Assembly (NCBI GenBank): GCA_023417885.1
Contig: JAEZED010000015.1
Span: 1 to 22,708 of the forward strand
DNA length: 22,708 nucleotides
DNA from: Planctomycetota bacterium
GTDB lineage: Bacteria; Planctomycetota; Phycisphaerae; Tepidisphaerales; Tepidisphaeraceae
Direction: 5' to 3'
Below the pieces are notes generated by a model, which ran no database searches, had not been told where the DNA came from, and saw only the letters and a list, made by a program, of their open reading frames with translations. The position numbers and the translations under genes were made by a program. Below are positions 15,620 through 22,653 of this stretch, in pieces. Every line of letters starts with the position of its first letter. Within the stretch, counting starts at the first letter, position 1.

Positions 15620-16276
15620 ATGCCCAAGCCGAACGATTCCCGTGAGCTCGACCCGATTCCGCTGAAGGACCCCGCGCCGCTGGCGACGACGCGCCGGACG
15701 CCGCGGGCCGTCTCCGCCGGGCCACGGGCCGCCCCGCCGGCGCGCACCCTCGGCTACGCCGGGCCCCGGCCGCGCCGGTCGCCCTCGCGCATGACCGCCA
15801 TCGAGCGCGAGCAGGCGGAGCAGAACCTGTGGGACTGGCTCACCCCCGTCCTGATGATCGGCATCTCCGCGCTGGTGATGATGTTCGGGAGCATGCTCTA
15901 CGCGGGGCAGTTCGACCTGTTCACCGCCGCGGGCGTGGGGATCGTCGTGCTGGTGATCGCCGTCATCAAGACCGTCGTGGCGCTGGTGATGGCGATGGGC
16001 ATCGCGATCCTGTTCGGATCGGGTTTCGACTCGTTCTGGCGCGAGACGCTGCGCCTGGGCGGGATCGTGATGACGGCGTCGGCGGTCCTGTCGTTGGTGG
16101 AGCCGTGGATCGGGTGCTTCGCGATCTTCGTCTACGGCGGGCTGATCGTGACGATGCTGATGACGATGATGGACCTGGACCAGGGGGAGGCCGTCGCGTT
16201 CGCGGTGGCCTTCATCATCGCGGAAATCGCGACATACATCTTCCTGGCGCAGCTGATCGAGTCGCTGCTGGCATAG
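15620..16276 (+). CDS. Polytopic membrane protein of unknown function
   Basis: Unrecognised family, 218 residues. The first 70 residues are Pro/Arg/Ala-rich and probably disordered in the cytoplasm. About five membrane segments follow: LTPVLMIGISALVMMFGSML, AAGVGIVVLVIAVIKTVVAL (continuing into MAMGIAILFG), GIVMTASAVLSLV, FAIFVYGGLIVTMLMTMM and VAFAVAFIIAEIATYIFL. A MMDLDQGEA loop separates the last two. The pattern resembles integral membrane domains that accompany planctomycete zinc-ribbon or Yip1-like proteins, but I would not name it. The start is firm: GGAGG lies 8 nt before ATG 15620. The stop is 14 bp from the left inverted repeat of the S23 cassette. Confidence 0.8.
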   Translation: MPKPNDSRELDPIPLKDPAPLATTRRTPRAVSAGPRAAPPARTLGYAGPRPRRSPSRMTAIEREQAEQNLWDWLTPVLMIGISALVMMFGSMLYAGQFDLFTAAGVGIVVLVIAVIKTVVALVMAMGIAILFGSGFDSFWRETLRLGGIVMTASAVLSLVEPWIGCFAIFVYGGLIVTMLMTMMDLDQGEAVAFAVAFIIAEIATYIFLAQLIESLLA

Positions 16277-16290
16277 GCGATGAGCGAAGT

Positions 16291-16773
16291 CCGAATGACG
16301 AAACCAGAATGACGAATCAATGACCGAGCACCAATGACCAATGACGGAGAAGCAGGCACGCGACAAATTCGATCTCGCTGAGCGCACCGCCGTGTTCGGG
16401 GAGCGCGTGGTGCAGTTCGCAAAGGGGATCGGCGAGACTTCCGTGACACGACCGCTCATCAGCCAGCTCGTTCGAGCCGGAACAAGCGTCGGGGCCAACT
16501 ACTGCGAGGCGGACGACGCGGATTCGAAGAAGGACTTCCGTTTCAAGATCGGACTGTGCCGGCGCGAGGCACGCGAGAGCAAGCACTGGCTGCGCATGAT
16601 TGCCGCCGCCTCCCCGGAACACCGTGACGCAGCGCGAGCCCTATGGCAGGAAGCCAAGGAACTGAACCTCATCTTCGGCGCTATCCGCCGCAAGCTCTAG
16701 CAGGTCCTCCGTCCTTAAACCATTGGTCATTCGAGCTTCGTCATTGATTCGTCATTCTGGTTTCGTCATTCGG
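16291..16773. mobile_element. S23 four-helix-bundle cassette bounded by 34-bp inverted repeats
   Basis: The left arm (16291-16324) and right arm (16740-16773) are perfect 34-bp reverse complements. Pairing resumes after a short mismatch in an inner block (aatgaccaatg, 16333-16343, against 16721-16731). The arms consist of reiterated ATGAC modules, five on the left and four on the right. The space between holds one gene. The cassette fills the whole gap between convergent genes, and its right arm ends 3 bp before the purQ stop codon. In RNA it would fold as a long stem with the gene in the loop, like 23S rRNA intervening sequences. No transposase is present. Confidence 0.75.
16341..16700 (+). 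CDS. Four-helix-bundle protein, S23 / 23S rRNA IVP family
   Basis: 119 residues, the normal size for this family. The name comes from genes inside 23S rRNA intervening sequences; relatives include Avd, the accessory protein of diversity-generating retroelements. Visible marks are FGERVVQFAK in helix 1, the typical SQLVRAGTSVGANYCEADDA before helix 2, KKDFRFKIGLCRREARESKH WLRMI in helices 2-3, and a final amphipathic helix ending AIRRKL. Surfaces are rich in Arg/Lys, as expected for nucleic-acid binding; family members form pentamers in known structures. The ATG at 16341 is the last ATGAC module of the left inverted repeat, so repeat and gene form one unit. It is not in rRNA here, and no reverse transcriptase is nearby. 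No Shine-Dalgarno is seen. Confidence 0.88.
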   Translation: MTEKQARDKFDLAERTAVFGERVVQFAKGIGETSVTRPLISQLVRAGTSVGANYCEADDADSKKDFRFKIGLCRREARESKHWLRMIAAASPEHRDAARALWQEAKELNLIFGAIRRKL

Positions 16774-16776
16774 ATC

Positions 16777-17640
16777 TCAAACCCTTGCCGTCACGTGCTC
16801 CACCGCCGACTGGAAGAGGCGCAGGCCCGCCGGCGTGCCTTCGGGCGTCCCTTCCATCCGCCGGCGCGTGAAGGCCGGGTGCTGCGATTCGTCCACGTAG
16901 CGCTCCGGGTGCGGCATCAGGCCCAGGACCAGGCCGCTTTCGTCGCACAGCGCCGCGATGTCGTTCGTGCTGCCGTTGGGATTGGGCGGAAGGTCCGGTA
17001 CATCCCCGCCGACCACGCCCGTGTAGCGCAGGGCCACGCGGTTGCGCGACTCCAGCAGGTCGCGTGCCGCTGTGTCGCGGAAGACCAGCCGGCCCTCGGC
17101 ATGCGCGATCGGCAGCTCGATCTCCTCGTCGTCCGACCACTGCTGCGTCCAGACGCAGTGCGGCGCGATCTTCTTCAGCCTGATCCACCGGCAGACGAAC
17201 CGCCCCTGCGCGTTCTCCGTCAGCGTGCACAGGCGGTCGGAACCGACGCCCGCCTCAGGCCCCTTCGTCGCTTCGTCGCTTCGTCGCTGCGTCGCTTGCC
17301 CCAGGAGCCGCGTCTGAACAAGCACCTGAAACCCGTTGCAGATGCCGATCACCGGCTTGCCGGCATCGACGAAGCGGAGCAGCTCGTCCCCCAGCGTCCG
17401 GTTAAGCTGGTCCGCCAATATCCGGCCGGCGGCGATGTCGTCGCCGTAGCTGAAGCCCCCGGGGATCGCCAGGAGGTCGAAGTCCTCCAGGAGGGCGGGA
17501 TTCTCGGCGAGGCGGTTGATATGCAGCCGGACGGGCTCGGCCCCCGCCAGGCGGAAGGCGTGGGCGGTCTCGCCGTCGCAGTTGGTGCCGGCGGCGCGGA
17601 GAACGAGGGCCCTGGGGGCGTCGGAAAGGGTGTTGCTCAC
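16777..17640 (-). CDS. purQ: Phosphoribosylformylglycinamidine synthase, glutaminase subunit
   Basis: Class I glutamine amidotransferase subunit that feeds ammonia to PurL in purine synthesis. It has 287 residues, longer than the B. subtilis type (about 227). It shows the N-terminal RAAGTNCDGET, GGFSYGDDIAAGRI, the nucleophile elbow GICNGFQ, and PHPERY with the catalytic His and Glu. A Lys/Trp-containing middle (WIRLKKIAPHCVW) is part of the longer form. Residues about 115-126 (ATQRRSDEATKG) are encoded by an 8-bp tandem repeat and look like an insertion between VLVQTRLL and LTENAQGRF. The start is GTG at 17640, with TAAGAT 8 nt upstream and no Shine-Dalgarno. No purL or purS is in the window. 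Confidence 0.94.
   Translation of the reverse strand: MSNTLSDAPRALVLRAAGTNCDGETAHAFRLAGAEPVRLHINRLAENPALLEDFDLLAIPGGFSYGDDIAAGRILADQLNRTLGDELLRFVDAGKPVIGICNGFQVLVQTRLLGQATQRRSDEATKGPEAGVGSDRLCTLTENAQGRFVCRWIRLKKIAPHCVWTQQWSDDEEIELPIAHAEGRLVFRDTAARDLLESRNRVALRYTGVVGGDVPDLPPNPNGSTNDIAALCDESGLVLGLMPHPERYVDESQHPAFTRRRMEGTPEGTPAGLRLFQSAVEHVTARV
17264..17297. repeat. 8-bp tandem repeat inside purQ
   Basis: Four copies of the unit cttcgtcg (the last with one change, ctgcgtcg) run from 17264 to 17297. Because 8 is not a multiple of 3, gain or loss of one unit would shift the purQ frame. It resembles a single arm of the 'cgaag' hairpin repeats. Confidence 0.85.
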
Positions 17641-17648
17641 GGCGGATG

Positions 17649-17654
17649 ATCTTA
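17649..17654 (-). promoter_or_regulatory. -10-like TAAGAT before purQ
   Basis: TAAGAT on the minus strand is 8 nt before the purQ GTG start at 17640. A leaderless or near-leaderless mRNA is expected if it is used. Confidence 0.4.
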
Positions 17655-17849
17655 TGTCGCAGCCGCCCCGCGCGAGCGGGCGGGGGCGCCGGCGTTTTTG
17701 CGTTGACCCCGCCCCGACCGATGACGATCTATGGAGGTGAGCCGGCCGTACTGAATCAGGCAGGGGCGAGCCGGAAGGCGTTCACGGGGCGCTGCAAGGC
17801 CGCGCACTCCCGGTCGCCCGCGCCGCAGCGCTCGCACGGAGGTTGGATC

Positions 17850-19166
17850 ATGCAGGCACCGATGACCGCCAGTTCCCGGCCGTTGCACGTCAAGTACCTG
17901 CTCGTCGGCGCCGGCCTCGCCGGCAGCAGCGCCGCCGTCGCCATTCGCGAACTCGACGCGACCGGCAGCCTCCTGCTCGTGGGGCAGGAAGTGGTGCGTC
18001 CGTATCACCGCCCGCCGCTTTCGAAGGACTACCTGCTCGGGGAGGTGGAGCGCGACCAGCTCCCCACGCTGCCGGCGGACTGGTTTTCGGAGCATGACGT
18101 GCAGCTCGTGACGGGCCGTCGCGTCACTTGGCTGGAGCCGGAGCGGCATCGCGCGACGTTCGACGACGGGAGCGTGGTGCAGTACGAGCAGTGCCTGCTC
18201 TCGTTCGGCGGAATGGTCGCGCCGCTGGAACTGCCGGGGGCGGGCCTGCCAGGCCTCTACTACCTCAGGTCTCTGGCCGATGCCGACGCCCTGCTGACGC
18301 GCATCGGTCAGGCGCTGGAGGAGGGTCGCCCCCACCCGCGCGGCTGCGGGCGGGGCGTGGTGGTCGGCGCCGGCCTGCTCGGCATCGAGATCGCCGCCGC
18401 CCTGCGGAGCCGCGGGCTCTGGGTGGAACTGGCGACGGAAAGCGCCCTGCCGTGGTCGGAAGTGGCCGGCGAGGCTGCGGGGCGCTTTCTGCTGGCCCTG
18501 CTCCAGAAGCACGAGGTGATCGTTCACGCCGCGAATCCGCCGACGGCGCTGGTGGGGGATGGGCGCGTGCAGCGCGTGCAGCTTTCCGGTGGCGAGGTGC
18601 TCCAGTGCGACTTCGCGGTGGCGTGCGTCGGGATGCACGTCGATCGCCGTCTGCTGCAGAACACGAGCATTCCCATGGGCCGAGCCGTGACGTGCGACGC
18701 CCATTGCCGCGCCGGGGCCGACCAGGGCGTCGAGCGCATCTGGGCGGCGGGCGACTGCAGCGCGGTGTTCGATACGCGCTTCGGCAAGCACGTTCGGCAG
18801 GGGCACGCGCCGATCGCCGAGGCGACGGGCCGGCTGGCGGGGCGGAACATGGTGCACGCGTCGCGCGACGAGCCCCTGGAGTCGTGGGACGAGCTGCCGG
18901 GATGGGACAGCCGCGTCTTCGGGCTGAAGGCGCGGGGCTGGGGCATGCCGCGACTCATCGACCGGCGCATCGTGCGCGGGAGCACGAATATCGATGCCCC
19001 GGACTTCGCCGAGATCGGCGTGGACGCGGATGGAAAGGTGTGCCACGTGCTGGCGATCGGCCGCGAGGGTGAGCACGACGCCCTGCGCGAACTCGTGGCG
19101 CAGCGGGCGGTGGTGACCGGCCGTGAGGAGGCCCTGCGCGACCCGCAGCAGGCTGTTGAGGTGTGA
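17850..19166 (+). CDS. FAD/NAD(P)-dependent oxidoreductase (ferredoxin/rubredoxin reductase-like)
   Basis: Two-dinucleotide-binding-domain flavoprotein, 438 residues. The FAD motif is LLVGAGLAGSSAA at the start; RPYHRPPLSKDYLLGE is the strong signature of the group that includes rhodocoxin/putidaredoxin reductases and AIF-like proteins. The NAD(P) motif is VVVGAGLLGIEIAAAL near residue 170, and RIWAAGDCSAVF is the second FAD motif. A C-terminal domain of about 100 residues follows. The likely role is electron transfer from NAD(P)H to a ferredoxin, rubredoxin or similar carrier, but no such carrier gene is adjacent. Start: GGAGG lies 7 nt before ATG 17850. Upstream in-frame starts reach 17646 but give low-complexity sequence. 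A TTGACC at 17703 might be a -35, with no good -10. It converges on the MFS gene (10-bp gap). Confidence 0.9.
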   Translation: MQAPMTASSRPLHVKYLLVGAGLAGSSAAVAIRELDATGSLLLVGQEVVRPYHRPPLSKDYLLGEVERDQLPTLPADWFSEHDVQLVTGRRVTWLEPERHRATFDDGSVVQYEQCLLSFGGMVAPLELPGAGLPGLYYLRSLADADALLTRIGQALEEGRPHPRGCGRGVVVGAGLLGIEIAAALRSRGLWVELATESALPWSEVAGEAAGRFLLALLQKHEVIVHAANPPTALVGDGRVQRVQLSGGEVLQCDFAVACVGMHVDRRLLQNTSIPMGRAVTCDAHCRAGADQGVERIWAAGDCSAVFDTRFGKHVRQGHAPIAEATGRLAGRNMVHASRDEPLESWDELPGWDSRVFGLKARGWGMPRLIDRRIVRGSTNIDAPDFAEIGVDADGKVCHVLAIGREGEHDALRELVAQRAVVTGREEALRDPQQAVEV

Positions 19167-19176
19167 CGCGGGTCGA

Positions 19177-20622
19177 TCAGACGGCTGGTGCCGGCTGCTC
19201 GGCGGACCTCGGCTCGCGCACCGGGAGGAGGATGATCAGCCCGCCCAGCAGGAACGGGAGCACCGCGAAGACCGCGGCGCGCGGGCCGAGGCTGGCGCTG
19301 ATGCCGGCGTAGAGCAGCGGGCCGAGGATCGCCATTGCCTTGCTGCCGACGGCGTAGAAGCCGAACGCCTCGTTGCGCATCTCATCGGGCGCGAGGCGGC
19401 TCATCATGGCGCGGCTGCTCGACTGCACGCCGCCCAGGACGAGTCCGATGACGCACCCCATCAGGGTGAACTGGAGCGGCGTCTGCACGAAGTAGGTCAC
19501 CGTCACGCCAAGGCACCAGATCACCAGTGTCCCGATGATCACGGGCTTGTTGCCGACGCGGTCCGCAAGGTAGCCGCAGGCGATGGCGCCCACGAAGGCG
19601 ACGACCTGCACGATCAGGAACATCACGGTCAGCGACTGCTCCGCCATCCCCAGCACGCGCGTGCCGAAGGCGGGGGAGAGGTAGATGATCGTCTCCGTCC
19701 CGTTCGTGTAGAGCAGGAACGCCAGCAGGAACAGGAAGAGCATCCGGAACTGGCGCAGGTGCTTCAGCGTCGAGCCGACGCGCCGGAACGGATCCAGCAG
19801 CACCGACCGCGCGAGCGATGGTGCGAGGGTTCCGGCGCTTCCGACGGCGGGCCCGGTGTCGGCCGGAAGGGCCGGCGCGATGCGCGGCAGCAGCACGAAC
19901 GCGGGGATCGAGAAGAGGAGCCACCACAATCCCCCCACCGCCAGCATCGGGCCGACGCCCGTCACGATCCTCGGAAGCAGGAACACCGCCGCCACCAGCG
20001 CCACGGCGCCCCCGATGTAACCCGCCGCGAACCCCCAGCCGCTGAGGCTCCCCTGCCGGCGAGGCGGCGCCAGGCGCGGCAGGAAGGCGTTGTAGTACGT
20101 GTTGCTGATGCTGAAGCAGAACATCGAGGCGACGTAGATCACTGCCGCCAGCGCCCATCGCCCCCCGCCGTCGCCGGGGAGCAGGATGGCGGTGCTCATT
20201 GCCAGGAGCGAGCCCGTCAGCGCGAATGCGACGAAGAGCCCCTTCTGCCAGCCTCGCAGATCGGCAAGCGCCCCGAGCACGGGAGCACCGACACACGTCA
20301 GCAGCGCAACCAGCGCCACCAGCAGCGCCAGCACGCTGTCCCCGCCGATGCGCGCGCCCAGGATCGTCAGGCCCGTCGGCACCGCCTCGACCGGCAGGGA
20401 ATCGTCGCGCGGCCAGTCCGGCTGCTGCGGCAGGAGCCTGGCGATGAAGACCGTTGTGAAGAGGGGCCCGCCGAAGATCAGGCCAAAGCCACTGTTGGCC
20501 CAGTCGTAGACGACCCAGGCCAGCTTCTGAGCGCGGGTCACGCCCGCCTCGGCGGCGTAGTCGAGACTCACGGGTTCCGGCTCGAGCGGTTCGGCTGGCG
20601 TGGGTTCCTGCGTCTCGGGCAC
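19177..20622 (-). CDS. MFS transporter, UMF1 / Atg22-like family
   Basis: Twelve-helix transporter, 481 residues from the GTG at 20622. The start of helix 1, KLAWVVYDWANSGFGLIFGG, is the family signature. CGYLADRVGNKP is the MFS loop between helices. GLVLGGVQSSSRAMMSRLAP and AFGFYAVGSKAMAILGPLLY match the second half of UMF1 proteins. The transported compound is unknown for most bacterial members; yeast Atg22 exports vacuolar amino acids. A longer frame from 20742 adds 40 Pro-rich residues. I chose the GTG at 20622 because -10-like TACGCATGAT ends 6 nt before it, matching the spacing seen at other genes here. About 35 acidic residues then precede helix 1. It lies between a convergent oxidoreductase and flagellin, with no evident functional link. 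Confidence 0.88.
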   Translation of the reverse strand: MPETQEPTPAEPLEPEPVSLDYAAEAGVTRAQKLAWVVYDWANSGFGLIFGGPLFTTVFIARLLPQQPDWPRDDSLPVEAVPTGLTILGARIGGDSVLALLVALVALLTCVGAPVLGALADLRGWQKGLFVAFALTGSLLAMSTAILLPGDGGGRWALAAVIYVASMFCFSISNTYYNAFLPRLAPPRRQGSLSGWGFAAGYIGGAVALVAAVFLLPRIVTGVGPMLAVGGLWWLLFSIPAFVLLPRIAPALPADTGPAVGSAGTLAPSLARSVLLDPFRRVGSTLKHLRQFRMLFLFLLAFLLYTNGTETIIYLSPAFGTRVLGMAEQSLTVMFLIVQVVAFVGAIACGYLADRVGNKPVIIGTLVIWCLGVTVTYFVQTPLQFTLMGCVIGLVLGGVQSSSRAMMSRLAPDEMRNEAFGFYAVGSKAMAILGPLLYAGISASLGPRAAVFAVLPFLLGGLIILLPVREPRSAEQPAPAV

Positions 20623-20702
20623 GGCGGCATCATGCGTAAGAGGCGTTCGGGGGACAAGCGCGGGCGACGTTGCCGGTGCGCCCGGCGGTGGATGGGCATG
20701 CG

Positions 20703-20732
20703 AAAACCCCCGGCCCTTTGGGGGCCGGGGGT
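20703..20732 (-). terminator. Intrinsic terminator of the flagellin gene
   Basis: An 11-bp perfect stem (20706-20716 with 20722-20732, all G/C except the end pair) and 5-nt loop is followed on the minus strand by TTTT. It lies about 50 bp after the flagellin stop codon and before the MFS start region. Confidence 0.85.
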
Positions 20733-20780
20733 GGGGGATCACTTCAGATGCTTCGCTCGCTTGCGCGACCGTCGCGTGCG

Positions 20781-22181
20781 TTAGCCGAGAAGCTGGAGGG
20801 CCAGCTGCGGCTGGGAGTTGGCCTGGGCGAGCACGTTGGTGCTGGCCTGGGCCAGGATCTGCGCCCGCGTGAGCTGGGCGGTCTCGAAGGCGAAGTCCGT
20901 GTCGCGGATCGCGCTCTCGGCGGCCGAGGCGTTCTCGTAGGCGACGCCGAGCTGGTTCACCGTCGAGTTGATCACGAACTTCTGGAAGGCGCCGAGCCGG
21001 CCGCGCGTCTGGCTGACCTGCTTGACGGCCTCGTCCACGACGCGCTGGGCGGTGACGAGGTTGTCGCTCGTCAGGCTGTTGGAGCCGCCGCTGGCGAGGC
21101 TGGAGAGGAAGTTTCCGTCCAGGCCGAGGCTGCCCGTGGAGACACTGCCGATGCCGAGGCTGGCCTTGTCGGTCTCGGTGACCTTGCTGCCGAGGCTGAA
21201 GGTCGCCCCGCCGCCGGTGACGGCGAACTGCTTGGTGACGGCCGTGGCACCCATGTTCAGGTTCAGGTCAAACTCGATGTCGAGGTTGCTGTTGCGGAAC
21301 TTGACGGAGAGGCCGTCGGTGTCGGCGGCGGCCCCGTTCACCGTGACCGTGGCGTCCTGGCCGTAGTCCTTGGTGTCGGTGATGCCGCTGGTGCCGCTGA
21401 TCGTCGTGACGCTGACGAAGGCGTCGGAGCCGTAGTCGGTGCTGCTGAACTTCAGGACGTTGCCGCTGGTGGCGGCGCTAACGCCCGTGACGTCCTTGAG
21501 CGCGTTGACGGCGGCGGCGATGCCGGCGTTGTCCACGCTGGAGAGGAAGCTGAACTGCTCCGTCCCGTGCTCGCCGGCGATCTCGAGCGTGAAGGCGTCC
21601 GTGTGGGCGCCGCCGCTCGTGTAGGTGGCAAGGCCCGTCTGGGCGCTGCCGGTGATGGCGACGGTCACGTTCTGCGTGGCGCCGTCGGCCATGCGAGCGC
21701 TGTGGATGCGCATGTTGCTGACGGCCGACAGGTTCGTGCCGCTGGTCGTGTAGCCCAGCTCGCCGTTGAGCAGCTTCTTGCCCTGGAAGGTCACGCTGCC
21801 GGCCAGGCGGTTGACGGTGTTGAGAATCGCGTCGACCTGGAGCTGGTTGGCCTCGATTTCCTCCTGGCTGAGCCCGCCGGAGTTGGCGGTCTCGTTGACC
21901 AGGCCCTGGAGCTCGTTGAGCAGGCTGCTGACCTCGGCCAGGCCGCCCTCGGCGGTGGCGACGATGTTGCCGGCGCGCTCGGCGTTGCTCATGGCGGCCA
22001 TGATGCCGGTCTTCTCGGCGCGGAGGTTCTCGCTGGCGATGAGGCCGGCGGGGTTGTCGGCGCCGCTGTTGATCTTCAGACCGGTCGAGAGCCGCTTGAG
22101 GCTGGCGTTGAGCTGCTCGTTGTTGTTGCGCAGAACGCGCTGGGCGACGAGCGAGTTGACGTTGGTGTTGATGCGGGACAT
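20781..22181 (-). CDS. fliC: Flagellin
   Basis: Structural protein of the flagellar filament, 466 residues. The N-terminal D0/D1 region (INTNVNSLVAQRVLRNNNEQ, RLSTGLKINSGADNPAGL) and C-terminal D1/D0 region (AAESAIRDTDFAFETAQLTR, NVLAQANSQPQLALQLLG) are both standard and should form the coiled-coil core. The middle, about residues 160-350, is the surface-exposed variable part: Gly/Thr/Ser/Ala-rich, with a stretch like a flagellin hook-IN motif (DYGQDATVTVNGAAADTDGL). No Cys is seen in the core. Start: AAGGA lies 5 nt before ATG 22181; the frame is open upstream to 22499 but non-conserved. A sigma-28-like promoter lies at 22474-22501, giving a long leader, and there is an intrinsic terminator. 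No other flagellar gene is complete in the window. Confidence 0.96.
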   Translation of the reverse strand: MSRINTNVNSLVAQRVLRNNNEQLNASLKRLSTGLKINSGADNPAGLIASENLRAEKTGIMAAMSNAERAGNIVATAEGGLAEVSSLLNELQGLVNETANSGGLSQEEIEANQLQVDAILNTVNRLAGSVTFQGKKLLNGELGYTTSGTNLSAVSNMRIHSARMADGATQNVTVAITGSAQTGLATYTSGGAHTDAFTLEIAGEHGTEQFSFLSSVDNAGIAAAVNALKDVTGVSAATSGNVLKFSSTDYGSDAFVSVTTISGTSGITDTKDYGQDATVTVNGAAADTDGLSVKFRNSNLDIEFDLNLNMGATAVTKQFAVTGGGATFSLGSKVTETDKASLGIGSVSTGSLGLDGNFLSSLASGGSNSLTSDNLVTAQRVVDEAVKQVSQTRGRLGAFQKFVINSTVNQLGVAYENASAAESAIRDTDFAFETAQLTRAQILAQASTNVLAQANSQPQLALQLLG

Positions 22182-22473
22182 GGGATCCTTCCGTGGCTGA
22201 TCGCCCCGCCGTCGTCGACGGGGCAGAGGGGTTGGAGTGTGCTGAACGATCTGCCTTGTTGGCGGTCGTCGCAACAGGCGAGCGACCATCCGTGGCTGCG
22301 TCGTACGGGGTTCGTCATTCGTCGCGTGGTCGTCGCTGCGCGGCCTTGCGAGTCCGCGTGGGGCGTGTCCCCGGGGCGACTGGCGCGATAACAGTTCCGG
22401 ACTTTCCTTTCGGCCGCGAGGCGGCGTTGCATCCGTGGCCGCCGATCCCGGTGGCCGTTGTGATCCATCCCGC

Positions 22474-22501
22474 TTATCGACGGGCGCCCGGGGGTGCATT
22501 A
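22474..22501 (-). promoter_or_regulatory. Candidate sigma-28 (FliA) promoter for flagellin
   Basis: On the minus strand TAAT (22498-22501), a 16-bp spacer and GTCGATAA (22474-22481) resemble the consensus TAAA-N15-GCCGATAA (3 of 4 and 7 of 8 matches, spacer one longer). The leader would be about 285 nt. Between 22182 and 22470 I see a small hairpin just upstream of the Shine-Dalgarno (gccccg near 22218 pairing with cggggc near 22204) and no gene. Confidence 0.5.
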
Positions 22502-22573
22502 GCGCGGTTGCATCGCAATGGCAGGGTTGCCGGTTATGGGCCGCCTCCCCCTCCGGCGGAAGCGCAAACGAAG

Positions 22574-22601
22574 ACGCCCGGACGCGTGAGCGTCCGGGCG
22601 T
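22574..22601 (-). terminator. Strong hairpin, probable terminator of the right-edge gene
   Basis: A perfect 12-bp stem (acgcccggacgc at 22574-22585, gcgtccgggcgt at 22590-22601) has a GTGA loop. On the minus strand tcttcgttt follows, a modest U-tract. It lies 53 bp beyond the stop of the partial gene at the right edge. Confidence 0.6.
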
Positions 22602-22653
22602 GTCGTGGCCGGTCGAACCGGAGCTTGTCAGCCCGCCCCGCGGGGCAGGCGGA

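Noticed and set aside
16291..16773. Diversity-generating retroelement, because the S23 protein resembles Avd
   Set aside because: No reverse transcriptase, template repeat or variable repeat is in the window; the S23/IVS comparison fits better.
17703..17732. TTGACC as a promoter for the oxidoreductase gene
   Set aside because: No hexamer close to TATAAT lies 16-18 bp downstream; it is noted in the gene entry only.
22311..22320. Single ttcgtcattc module in the flagellin leader, similar to the S23 arms
   Set aside because: Only 10 bp with no second arm or further modules; it could be chance.
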